A DNA stretch of 64,000 nt from Neurospora tetraspora. Taxonomy: Eukaryota > Ascomycota > Sordariomycetes > Sordariales > Sordariaceae. Shown here piece after piece: positions 20,083 through 30,167 of the stretch. The number at the start of each line of letters is the position of its first letter. Positions within the stretch are counted from its first letter, which is position 1. The stretch is taken from NCBI RefSeq assembly GCF_033439725.1, contig NW_026944385.1, positions 1,576,001-1,640,000 of the forward strand, read 5' to 3'. Both the position numbers and the translations under genes were made by a program. Below the pieces are notes generated by a model, which was not told where the DNA came from, did not search any database, and was given only the letters and a program-made list of their open reading frames with translations.

Positions 20083-22839
20083 CTATTGACTACAAGCTTC
20101 TTCAGTAGCCGTAACTCCTTCAATAGCTACAACCTCTTCAGTAGCTGCACTTGTATCGTCAGCAAATCCCATTTGCGTCAGGAACTCCGTGGCACCCTCG
20201 ACAAGCCTCCCGATTATCTCGGACCCTTTGCCGTTGCCAGCCTCTGCAGCAGCCTTCAAGTCCTCACCCAGGTAAGTGGGCAGTTTATCCAGCTTCGCGG
20301 GCGGATCACCTTCCCCTCCCTTGTATTTAACCCGTTGTTGCATTTCGGGCCCAAAGGCATCCATGACTTCTTCCAAGAACAACGCCGCCTCGTCAAACAG
20401 TTGTAGGTAGTCAAGCTGGAGAAGGCCTTCCAAAAGTGTCTGGACAGAGTCATCAACCAGCTGCAGCATCTCGATAGGCGACAACTTGGACAGAACCGCT
20501 TTGCGCCGCAGGTGCTCCTCGGTCTTCTCGTCCAACTTGGGTGGCGCAACCGAATAAGTACCTGTCGTCGTGCCGTTCACATCTCCGTCCTCCAATAACT
20601 CATTCGCCTCCCGAGTGGAACCCACAAGGGTACGTGGAGTTCCTCGGCGCCGTTCGAGCTGTAGTCGATGCATGGCCAGATGCTCCATGTAGGCAATCTC
20701 GTAGTAAGAGTCTTCTTCGGCAAAACCATAGCGATAGTACAAAGTTCTTCGGATCTTGACAGATTGGGCGAACCCGGACCTGTTTGCGAGATCGGGAGGG
20801 CCGTCCCAGCCTGCTGGTGGCTTGATCGCCAGTTGGTAGTTGTGGATAATGGCGACGGGGTCCTTTACACCAAGGAAGCCGCTCTTGAACATGCTGTCAT
20901 CGAGGTAGGTTTCGTTAAGCATCTCCATGTTGGGCCAGACAGGTAGGCTTGGATCGGCAGCACGAGCGGCATGATACAAGTAGGACGCAGCCTCGAGAAC
21001 GTAGGTGAAGGCGGCAAACTGGTGGCCCATTTCGCTATGCACAAGCCTTGCGCGGAAGTCGAGCAAGCCGGCAAAGACTGGCTCGTTCTTGAGGAGGAAG
21101 AACTCCTCTGGGTCTTCGTCAATCCCCATTTGTTGGAAGCGGAACAGCTTGTCTTCGTAGGTGAAGTCTTCTAGCAGGAACTCGGTGGTGTCCTGGATGC
21201 GATCGCTGTACTCCCGCTTAAATGCCCTATCTCTGGTTACACTGCTGGGATCGTGAAGGCGGAGCGCATTCACCACTCTTTGGCCCGTCTTTTGCATTTC
21301 GTTGAACGGATTGATGACTTCTTCCTCCATGATGTGGCGGATATCGACCCACAGGTGGAAGGAGAAGATGAGGGAAGACGTTACAGCATGCCTCTTGAGC
21401 GATTCCTGCCAGTCTTGCAACAGCAGTGGCTCGGCTGGGAGTTTTGGGGGAACCTGCCCATTCTTCTTGAGGGCCTTTAACAAAGAACCCTCTGTGATCA
21501 TCTGAAAGCTGATTGTGTTTTCAAATTCCTGCCAGGTCTTCATGTTATGTGCGCCATAGACAACCTTTTTGCGGGCTGAAGGCGGCAGCATGGGAACCTT
21601 GCCGGGAGGGACGTTCTCGAGGGTCCGGTATATTGTACAGTAAGACATAAAAGCTAACCAGTCAGCCTCGTCTCTCCACAAACGCTCGTCGTGTTCCTCC
21701 TGGCTCAGATCATCGTACGAGTCGTAATCGATGTGTTCGATGCCAACCTGTATGAAGAGCATGTCCATCATAGAGTTATACTGGGTGAGCTCGGGATGGA
21801 ACTTGAGCGCCTTCATCAGGTCCCACTCCAGCATGTGGAATAGCTCGAAGGCGGCGTTGGTAATGACGGCCAAGGTGTTGAGATAGACGGACCGGTCGTA
21901 CCAGTAGTCGCACCATCGCTCTTGGACGTAGTTTCGGATGGTGTTGAAGTCTTCGAAGAAGCAGTAGACCATCATGTAGAAATCGAACTCGTCGTCCTCG
22001 TCGTCCTCGTCTGCCAAGGGGAGGCCCCAATCAAACGTGTCCAGCCACGAAGTGTCGTCATTATTGTCTGTCGTGGAGGGGCGAGGGGATGTCCTCGTCT
22101 CGCTGCGGCGTTCTTTATGCGGCTTCCTCTTTTTGCTCTTGTGTGATTTTTTGGACCTCGTGGACTTTCGGTCATCTTCGGACGGTGGATCGGCTTGGTC
22201 GTCTTCAGCTGCGTCGGGGGGCGTCTGGACTTCGAGATGGGTAAACATGTTGATGAGATCGGACAGGCCCATTGGGTTCTTCTCGTCGGGCTTCTCGTTT
22301 TTGGTGTCCTTGCGGCGAGCCGAGGTCAGGGCCTCGAACTTGGCAAGGATGCGCTCGAGGACGTTGATGATGTGGGCGTGAGTTTGATTGCTCTCCTGGA
22401 GCTTTCGGTCGGCCGGTCGCTTGGCGGCGGCGCCACTGAAGAACTTGAAGCTCTTCTTGCGGAGGTTGACGACATCACGGAGGATGTTGACGGCGGCATC
22501 GGGGATCTGCTCGGGCTCGGCGTTGTCGGCGATCTTGAGGGCGAGAATCTCGAGTTCGGTCCAGTGGACAGATTTGGCACTTTCGACGTTGGTCTCGAGG
22601 CGGGGATCGGCAAGAGGGGTGACTGTGGCTTTGGCTCGTGCCTTTTTCTGTCGTCGGGATTCCTTTGCGGGGGCCGGGGCTGTCTCGACGACTTTTGTCT
22701 GATGGGACGGGGCCGTGCCGTTCGGTTTTCGGGACACGACCTTGTCGGCGGTTTGCTTGACCCAGCTGGTGAACTGTGCCTGGGCAAGCTTGTAACGAGC
22801 CCATGTGCCGCGGCCCACTCGATTCTCGGTCGATTCCAT
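20083..22839 (-). CDS. Large protein with N-terminal DUF6604-like domain
   Basis: 918 residues in one frame. The N-terminus (about 10-40: GTWARYKLAQAQFTSWVKQT) and the following helical region to about 180 resemble DUF6604, found at the start of many fungal proteins. A charged, low-complexity stretch (residues about 215-260, RKSTRSKKSHKSKKRKPHKE, then Asp/Glu-rich LADEDDEDDEFDF) divides it from a long, mostly helical C-terminal region rich in aromatics (YMMVYCFFEDFNTIRNYV, MLFIQVGIEHIDYDSYDD). The Lys/Arg cluster could be a nuclear localisation signal (inference). No enzymatic motif. The 3' end faces the transesterase gene, with about 120 bp between stop codons. Function unknown. Confidence 0.85.
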   Translation of the reverse strand: MESTENRVGRGTWARYKLAQAQFTSWVKQTADKVVSRKPNGTAPSHQTKVVETAPAPAKESRRQKKARAKATVTPLADPRLETNVESAKSVHWTELEILALKIADNAEPEQIPDAAVNILRDVVNLRKKSFKFFSGAAAKRPADRKLQESNQTHAHIINVLERILAKFEALTSARRKDTKNEKPDEKNPMGLSDLINMFTHLEVQTPPDAAEDDQADPPSEDDRKSTRSKKSHKSKKRKPHKERRSETRTSPRPSTTDNNDDTSWLDTFDWGLPLADEDDEDDEFDFYMMVYCFFEDFNTIRNYVQERWCDYWYDRSVYLNTLAVITNAAFELFHMLEWDLMKALKFHPELTQYNSMMDMLFIQVGIEHIDYDSYDDLSQEEHDERLWRDEADWLAFMSYCTIYRTLENVPPGKVPMLPPSARKKVVYGAHNMKTWQEFENTISFQMITEGSLLKALKKNGQVPPKLPAEPLLLQDWQESLKRHAVTSSLIFSFHLWVDIRHIMEEEVINPFNEMQKTGQRVVNALRLHDPSSVTRDRAFKREYSDRIQDTTEFLLEDFTYEDKLFRFQQMGIDEDPEEFFLLKNEPVFAGLLDFRARLVHSEMGHQFAAFTYVLEAASYLYHAARAADPSLPVWPNMEMLNETYLDDSMFKSGFLGVKDPVAIIHNYQLAIKPPAGWDGPPDLANRSGFAQSVKIRRTLYYRYGFAEEDSYYEIAYMEHLAMHRLQLERRRGTPRTLVGSTREANELLEDGDVNGTTTGTYSVAPPKLDEKTEEHLRRKAVLSKLSPIEMLQLVDDSVQTLLEGLLQLDYLQLFDEAALFLEEVMDAFGPEMQQRVKYKGGEGDPPAKLDKLPTYLGEDLKAAAEAGNGKGSEIIGRLVEGATEFLTQMGFADDTSAATEEVVAIEGVTATEEACSQ

Positions 22840-23030
22840 GTCTCAATGAATAGAGACTCGGGTAGGAGCGTGAAATGGTGTCGACATCGGGGATGGGTTG
22901 TTCGGTGTCAATTCCCGTCGTGCCAGAAGCAGCCTCGGCATCCAGTTATTTTCGTGTCAAGTCAAACGACGTCACGCGTCCGGGTTCCAGAGGAAGACGT
23001 GCCTGGCGGGGAGCCCCCCTGCGCGCCCTG

Positions 23031-23310
23031 TACAGTCCAATGCTGTTTGGTTGTTAGTTTGGTACACTTGGTATATTGGACGATATCCATTCCGAATTGT
23101 CCCAAACCTTATAAGGCCAAATTGAATGGCTAAGCACGGATCCAAAAGGCATTAATAAGATTCTATATGACATATTGAACTTCGGAAATAGTATATGCAA
23201 GATAAGATTACGCTTTAATCATAAAACCAAACGAATCAATTAGACATAAAAACACCTAGGGAAGTTGATGCGAGGTCTTGAGCTAACAAACAAACCAGTA
23301 TTGGACTGTA
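23031..23310. mobile_element. 280-bp MITE, copy A (Tc1/mariner-like)
   Basis: Terminal inverted repeats of about 30 bp begin TACAGTCCAAT and end ATTGGACTGTA. TA at both ends fits the TA target of Tc1/mariner elements, and CAGT is a common terminus there. No coding capacity. It is the same length as, and collinear with, copy B at 29887-30167, sharing internal blocks such as TCCGAATTGTC, GGCTA, CACCTAGGGAAGTTGA-like sequence and GGTCT. Many differences are C/T or G/A, as expected after RIP. Confidence 0.8.
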
Positions 23311-23734
23311 GGTGGCCTGTGCTCTTCCCGGGACTCGGGCGGGGTCACTTCAGCATCCCCTCGTCAACAACATCGAACCCAATTCTACCAGTGCAAACAA
23401 AAACAACACCTACAGAACGGCGATTTGCAGAAAAACGTTCATAAATGCTGTTGTCCGACGCTATCTGAGCAAATTTCGCCCCTACCATGTGTGCCTACCT
23501 CGAAGTCAAGAGCCAGTAATGAGCTAGGCTTCAGGAAAAGACATCTACCACTAATGCACAAGTCTCGCCATGGCCTTCAGGGGCTTCAGGGGCTTTTCAC
23601 TGATTCTTTACCTACTGCCCAACTCCAGCTTTCTCCCTTTTCAACATCATCATACACGCTGGACCTTGACACAAATACGCAGCCATATCCATCATCCGAA
23701 CATCAACTACCCTCCACTCTGATCGCCATCTCAA
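23311..23734. promoter_or_regulatory. Upstream region of the PaxB-like gene
   Basis: No gene seen. A short direct duplication GGGGCTTCA occurs at about 23580-23598. CT-rich DNA precedes the ATG at 23735. Confidence 0.35.
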
Positions 23735-24837
23735 ATGGGCTCCAATGATGTGCCGCCCGCCCATTGCCCGTCATGGGTAGTCCCCACGAGTACCGCTCTG
23801 CTCGGCATCGGCGTGCTCTTCTGGGACGCGACCTACATCTTGATGACGCGCCGCGCCCTAGCCACCAAGACCTACGGCATGCCGCTCCTGGCCCTCGCTC
23901 TCAACGTTTCATGGGAGCTGGTCTATGCCTTTTACGTCAGCGAGATGATACTGGAGAAACTCGGGTTTGCCTTCTGGCTCTTGCTGGACATCGGCCTCAT
24001 CTACACCACCGTCCACTTCGGTCCCGAGGCCTGGCGTCTTACGAATCCGTGGGTAGGCCGAAACATCGGCTGGCTTTTTGCCCTTATGACCGCCGTCGGA
24101 TGCGTGGGTCACTACGCCTTTGCTGCCTGGTGGATGTCCGAGCCTCACCGGGGTTCCGGCGATAAGACGGGCAAGTTCTGGGCGGGCCAGGATGGATATG
24201 ATGCCACCGAAGCGGCCTTTTGGTCTGCCGCCGTTTGTCAACTGGCCGGCAGCGCGGGGAGTCTCGCCATGCTCATAACCCGGGGTCATTCTGGGGGAAC
24301 AAGCTATCTGATTTGGTAGGTTCCAAGACTTCCCTTTTTCTTCTTCTCCGTATGTACTTGTACATCGAAATGGCAGACGAGTACGCGATTCGGATATGGG
24401 TTCGACCAAGGCGGTAATATCTCCGCTGGAACAGGACAATGCCGCAAATATTTGCGAGTTTGACAAGCGGCCATCGTTTCACATACAATGCCACACCCGC
24501 GCCTTGCGCTTAAGGAACCCATCACAATCATGGACATCTCCACGCAAACGTCACTAACAAGTACGCCAGGCTATGTCGAGCTCTCGGAACACTGGTCGGT
24601 TTGGTTTTAGCCAACGTCTTCCTTTGGTGGTTCTGGCCAGAGGCGCATGGCTTCGTCTTCAACCCCTTTGCCGTATTTCTCTGGGGGACTTCTCTCGTCT
24701 GCGATATCTTGTATCCTTTCGTACTGTGGCAGGTCCGCCGGTCCGAGGTGTTGCTTCCAGACGGTACGCTCGCCATGTCAAGACCTGGTGAGGCCGCCAT
24801 GGCAGCCCCCAGGAACCATCAGAAGAAGAAGCAATAA
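23735..24837 (+). CDS. PaxB/AndB-like integral membrane terpene cyclase family protein
   Basis: Two exons, 23735-24315 and 24570-24837, with a 254-bp intron (GTAGGT donor, CACTAAC branch, CCAG acceptor) that splits a Trp codon; 282 residues, slightly longer than characterised PaxB-type cyclases. At least six hydrophobic segments are visible: about 18-35, 48-66, 76-93, 111-132, 162-182 and 199-216, with another at 226-246. The two acidic positions that I recall as catalytic in meroterpenoid cyclases have counterparts here: Glu61 in NVSWE and Asp239 in GTSLVCDILYPF. Known members protonate and cyclise epoxy-farnesylated meroterpenoids or indole diterpenes in the membrane. No prenyltransferase, epoxidase or PKS is adjacent, so this may be a stand-alone homologue with another role. 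Confidence 0.88.
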
Positions 24838-27800
24838 GGTCTTCGTGTCTGCAAGGGGCTGGATTGATGTTCAGACAGGTAACGATTGGCAGTCAAACGA
24901 CCACTGTTTTCCCTAGATCCCAGCGAGTGTCTCTGCTTGAGACTTGCCCGCCTCCAAGCTGCATACAATTCCCATCATGTGCTCTATGGTCGTCATCGGC
25001 CTCAGAACTCTCGTTGCGTGTAGGGCGGTAGCAAGATGCCGCACAAATCCAGCTTCGCGTGCATCGAGAAGACAGCCAACAGTGGCATACACGTAGACAC
25101 CAACATACACAGCCCTATGCACAGTGTGTTTCAAAAGCACAGCCTACCGCCAATGTGTTTCGTATGCCGTCTTGACAGGAACTGTTGTTGCATTCTACCA
25201 ACCAGAAACAAGCTTCCATAGGGCAGAAACAAGTTGACGGTCAACCAACATCGAATGGTAAAGAGCCACGACGGTGAACGCGTCAAAGTGAAGCGATCGC
25301 CTGCATAAACGACCAAAACAAGCATCACGTCCACGCTCTCGCGTGAACTCCTACTATTCCACTTCTGTCCTTGCGCAGATAAAACGGAGCATAACCAGGG
25401 AATGCCGTCCAGTCAGTTCCTCGAGCGACCGTTTTGATCTCTTTGTACCTGTGAGAAGGGTCCAAAGTACTTCTGACAGACGAATCATCAATTGGTGAAG
25501 GCCCATGGCCAGCCAGGACATGCCGCCAGAGTCAAAAAGGGAAGTGGAAATCAGGCCATGGGAAATCCGAAATTGTGATATCGATCACTCAAGCCACGAG
25601 CAGCCACAGATGGGTACGCGACCCCGAGCAGTAGGCGAGCCCGGACCCCCGGCACTGGGATTTGCTCGACAACTTGACAGGTCGCAACGGGCGGTCGTGA
25701 TCGCTCACATGATTGTTGACACCACGCTAGAGATCCTGGCTACCTCGTTGACGGGCATCACATACCTCACACATGCTCACCTGCACGCTACGGGATACCA
25801 GAAAGCAAGCATCCGGGGAACCCCTGGGGACAACGGGGACTCGGACGGGTTGTCCATCGTCGATGTGCCTTATCTCTCTGGGAAGGGCCGTCCGAGACAT
25901 CAAGGGATCCCTTTCTCAATTCCTAAACCGTCGGTGACTTTTTTGCTTCTCTATTCCATTCGTCGACCAACCGAATGACCTATCAACCGAATTAAGCGTA
26001 CAGCTCATACAGTCCGGCACTAGTAACCCACACTCACCTTGCTCATGGCCATGCAATGGAAACAGTATCAGAGGGACTCGAAACTCACACAACGGATTGT
26101 GGGAGGCCTATGGTATCCCCTAGACCCCTACACAGGAATATCTCTGCGAACTCGACTGTAACTCACCGACCATCGTCACTTTTCCAGACCTTGCAAGAAC
26201 GCGCACTATCCTTCAGTACCGAACCCAAATACCGGGTACCGTTACAGAGCGGACTGTCCTGTCCAGACAAAATGTCAAGCGAGATATGATCACCGACCAA
26301 AGCGCCAGGAAATCAGTCGATTCTGAATCAACACCATGGGAAAATGACTGGGTTAGATATCTCACCTTCCTCACACACATTCTTTGGTTCCCTTCCTCTT
26401 CACCACACGGCCCTTCCTCTTGAGAACCATTCCCAACAGACAGCAAACTTTGCTTCTCTCTGAACTTCGCAAAACCTTCCCAACCTTGGAATGGCTTGCC
26501 CGCGCCTGCGCGTCTATTTTTGGATTTATACTTCCCAAGCCATTCTGTCTCACAACTAACCCAGTGTGCACCATCCCTCTCGAGGAAGTTACTAGGTTAC
26601 CTAGCACATTGCCGACCACTCCTTTGCCCCGGCCTCCAAACCGCAACCGGCTACTGGACGCCGTACCTTGTCGCGCTTGTCTCGGACGCAGCTGTTGCCG
26701 GACGATCTCGATCATGGACATGGGATGGAAGCTAGGGAACGTTTATTCATTTCCATCTTAGTGTCTATTTCTGGGTCTCAGGCACAGTGTCTGTCGTCGA
26801 ACGGTAAAGGTAGAAGTAGTTGAGGTAGCTGTACATATGTAGCTCTCCACTAGCCTTGAAAGCTAACAAAGCCAAGCAGCAAGCAACAAGGCTCGCGATA
26901 TGCACAATCCTCATTTACCAACAGCTTGGTAGACTACCTCTGCTTTTCGTTAGTTCCAGTTCAAACTTTGATGAACAGCTCACCATCGATCACAAGACAG
27001 CGGAAGGAGGAACTCTGATCGTCAAATTCATGTCATGAAATCTCGGAGTTTGTCTGTCTGCCTGTCTGCTGTAGAGTTGGGCCTGGGCAACACTACCTTA
27101 ATGAATCCGAGAGCCGGGTTGTTGGGACTTTTGCATTCCATGACTTCTGGTCTCTGGTAGTCCGGCTTGACCGCCGACCGGCTGGCGACTCTAATTCCCA
27201 TGGGCATTTACCGATTACGATGTTTGTCCACCTACCTTTCGGACCCGAATGTCATTGCAAAACTTACTGAAAGCGGATGGACATACGGGCATACGGACTT
27301 AGGACTACAAGCTTGCTATCTGCCTGGTTCTTAAGTGTGTGTTTGCAACGTCAGTAGGTACCTATCCCTCTCGAAGTCTGCCGGTTTTGATGCCGTTGAC
27401 AATCATACCAGTTCTATCAGTCACGAACTAAGGTAGGTACAGGTAGCCAGGCAGTTCAGCTTGACTCCGGCCGGTCACATGAGAGTTTGCACATGCGGTC
27501 AGTCGGTTTGCCGGCGCGGGTACCTGATTCCTCAATCCCTGTGCCTTTGTACGGCAGAAGACAGAAGCAATGCATTTCAGGCACCAGAAAACCCTAACAA
27601 CGCTTCGGCCGTTGGTGAATGTTTGCTTGTTTTTCCCTGGACTTCTCCTCCGGGCTCCGAATGCAGTACTTTTCCCATTCGTCCACCCACTCTAAGATCT
27701 CTATCTGAGACCTCGCCGTTGCCGTCGCCGAATTCCTTGCCCTTCTGGGACTGGACTGGATGTTTGGTATTCCTTTTCCTTGGGGGTTTGAAGTGAAAAA

Positions 27801-28281
27801 GAAAGCGTAAGTAGGTAGAGGTACACAGTCGTATCGAGAAGTGAGTAGAGGTCGGAAGCACCCTGAGGACTCGACGTGACCTTGACTGTTCAGTTTCTCT
27901 CATAAAACGGACAATTCCGGATCGACCGAAGATCTTCCCCTTCCTTTGGTGACTGGACTGGAACCAGTTTTACTTATCTGAAACTAGTCAGGTAGTAGGT
28001 ACAGTGCTATCTGCCGGTTGCTGGTAGAGAGATGTTGACTGGAGACTTCAGTATACAACCAGGTGCTTGCTGTACAGTGCCAATCAACTCTAACTCCGTT
28101 GTCTACAAGTATTCACAGCAACTGGATACATCAGTTTCAAGGCCTCGAGCACCGCATAGCCTGCATAATAAACTTCAATCGCGCTTAAGAAACCACGTCC
28201 GTTCGTGAGCCTGGCTGGCTGACAGTAGCCCCCATCCCTCTTAAGGTCAGTTATTGTTAAATATCTTTCATCCAATCAAAA
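24838..28281. other. Gene-poor region with recurrent GGTAGGTA-type motifs
   Basis: Open frames here (up to 157 codons at 25505-25978 and 125 at 26384-26761) show no recognisable domain and unconvincing composition. From about 26800 to 28010, motifs such as GTAGGTAC, GGTAGGTACAGGTAG and AGTAGGTAGAGGTAC recur on the plus strand. This could be a long regulatory or heterochromatic spacer. No RNA gene before the tRNA at 28282. Confidence 0.4.
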
Positions 28282-28387
28282 GGCAAGATGGCCGAGCGGT
28301 CTAAGGCGCCACGTTAAGGTAAACCCTTAATCTTCTCCAAGAAATCCGTGGTCCGAAAGGGCGTGGGTTCGAATCCCACTCTTGTCA
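28282..28387 (+). tRNA. tRNA-Leu (anticodon AAG) with intron
   Basis: The acceptor stem GGCAAGA pairs with TCTTGTC, with discriminator A. The D arm contains GGCCGAGCGGTCTAAGGC. The anticodon stem CCACG/CGTGG encloses TTAAGG and is interrupted after position 37 by an intron of about 27 nt that contains the complementary stretch CCTTAA. A long variable arm (TCCGAAAGGG region) and a T arm with GGTTCGAATCC follow. The class II shape and AAG anticodon identify leucine. Confidence 0.93.
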
Positions 28388-28400
28388 TTATCTTGTTATC

Positions 28401-28672
28401 TACCTTCGCTCAGGTGGGTCGGATCTTGTTTTTTCTTTCTGGATTCCGGTGATGACCGGGATACCGTGGTGAGCGTTAGGGGTATTTCGGTCTTCGGAAG
28501 TGCGTCGTCATCGGTCAGCCAGATGAGATTCGTATCCACCTTCACTCAGGTGGGTTATCTCTTTTTGTTCTTTCTGGATTTTGGCGATGACCGGGATACC
28601 GTGGTGAGCGTTGGGGGTATTTCGGTCTTCGGAAGTGCGTCGTCGGTGTCGGTCAGCCAGATGAGATTCGTA
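28401..28672 (+). repeat. Tandem duplication (134 bp + 138 bp) after tRNA-Leu
   Basis: Two adjacent copies, 28401-28534 and 28535-28672, share CCTTC[G/A]CTCAGGTGGGT, GATGACCGGGATACCGTGG, GGTATTTCGGTCTTCGGAAG and CAGCCAGATGAGATTCGTA. They differ by a few substitutions and small indels. The first begins 14 bp after the tRNA 3' end. The long open frame across both copies is probably a by-product of the duplication. Confidence 0.9.
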
Positions 28673-29104
28673 CTTTTTGCTTGTTGAAAAGTGCATAGGT
28701 ATGTGTGGGATCGTTGTGAGGCTATTGCATCGGCAGTGAAATTGCAAACTCGCTGCTAGGGAGTTTTGGTCGACGATCGTTGTTTGCTGCTGCGAAACGT
28801 ATATGAAAATGCCGGTTGGCTTAGTCCATCAACATGGCAAAGAGATAGAAACAGCACGAGTATCACCAGTAAAAAGACTGATGTTGTTGAAGAATGAACT
28901 ATGAAGGAGAGAGTAACGAGTTCATTATCATTTGTGGCAGAGTTGAAGTCAAAGCCAATGTACCTAACTATGTAGATAGTAGACTCTTCAAGCGCTGCGG
29001 CAGATGTGCAGAGTCAAAGTGCAAATCAACGTAAACCAACCCAAACCCTCTTTGGCGTATATGTACACATGCCCTGACAAAAAAATATCAACAACAGCTA
29101 AACA

Positions 29105-29176
29105 AGCTGCATGGCGCAGCGGAAGCGCGCCGGGCTCATAACCCGGAGGTCACTCGATCGAAACGAGTTGCAGCTA
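29105..29176 (+). tRNA. Initiator tRNA-Met (anticodon CAT)
   Basis: The acceptor stem AGCTGCA/TGCAGCT starts with A1-U72. The anticodon stem contains the three G-C pairs GGG/CCC next to the loop CTCATAA. The T loop reads ATCGAAA, with A54 and A60 in place of the usual T54 and pyrimidine 60. These are the eukaryotic initiator hallmarks, which separate it from elongator tRNA-Met. No intron. A T8 run follows at about 29190 as terminator. Confidence 0.96.
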
Positions 29177-29784
29177 CTCAACCTTCTCTTTTTTTTGGCT
29201 TTCTTCTCGTTCTGTGTTTGCATTGATTTTTTTTTTCTTTGTGATGTACTTGTGGAGTCCCCGATAAGGCGAAGTAGACCAAAGAGTTCTCCGGGTTTGG
29301 TTCTGGGTCCATATGGAGGTTCTGGCCAAGGTCTCCACTACGGCCCGGTCCGCTCTCGCTCCGGGACTCCGGGTCCGGCTTTGTGACTTGTAACTGGTTG
29401 GTCCTCGTGAGTGTCGTTGTTGACTGATGAGACAACTCGGGTTATGATGACTATGTTACGACTTTGCTAACATCCCTTTCCCTTTTTATGTTGACCAGTT
29501 GCTGTTCTCATTTCAGTCAAGTTCTACGGTGTACATACATGCGCAAGTTCCATAGCGGTTTTAGTCCTGACCCCCACACTTCAGTTGCCAACCGTCATGG
29601 ATATGTTGTGTCCCTCGTTCAAAAGTCATTATCAGGGCTATGGACACATCTACAACTTTCACCTCCGCGAACTCGGCTATCGGGAGAACAAAGCGCAAAG
29701 GGTATGGAGAACGACGGGAGAAGGAGCAGCCCTTTTCTTGCGGCTTTTTCAGCAGGTTAAGATCAGGAATTCAGAATCAGGCTT

Positions 29785-29808
29785 AGGATCAGGATCAGGA
29801 TCAGGATT
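29785..29808 (+). repeat. (AGGATC)4 microsatellite
   Basis: Three perfect AGGATC hexamers and one partial unit, with related AGAATCAGG just upstream. Confidence 0.9.
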
Positions 29809-29886
29809 ATCAGTTTGTAAGAGCGTGTCATCGGTTGGTGGGGGACGTAGAGCTCCATCTTCATCCTACCCCCGCGCACTGTGGCG

Positions 29887-30167
29887 TACAATCTAGTACT
29901 GGTTTGTTAGCTTGGTACCTACTCCTGGTATACTGGACGAGATCTCTTCCGAATTGTCCTAAACCTTTCAAGGACTAAATAAATGGCTAGGTACGGATCC
30001 GAAAGGCATCAACAAGATCCAATACAGTGTATTTTATTTTGGAAAATGCATATTCACAATTAAGCTACACTTTGATCGAAGAACGCAACGAATCACTTAG
30101 ATATGAAAATACCTAGGGAAGTTGACCCGAGGTCTCGAGATAACAAACAAACCAGTATTGGACTGTA
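29887..30167. mobile_element. 281-bp MITE, copy B (Tc1/mariner-like)
   Basis: Second copy of the element at 23031-23310. The inverted ends are TACAATCTAGTACTGGTTTG on the left and CAGTATTGGACTGTA on the right; the left differs from the right by transitions, as RIP would produce. TA borders both ends. No coding capacity. Confidence 0.8.

Noticed and set aside
25505-25978. 157-codon plus-strand frame in the gene-poor region
   Set aside because: No recognisable domain, odd composition, and no splice or promoter support. It could be real but I cannot support it.
26384-26761. 125-codon frame with Arg/Cys-rich tail
   Set aside because: Two overlapping frames look equally plausible; no motif.
28382-28687. 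101-codon frame across the tandem repeat
   Set aside because: Its internal protein repeat is explained by the DNA duplication. It starts inside the tRNA 3' end region.
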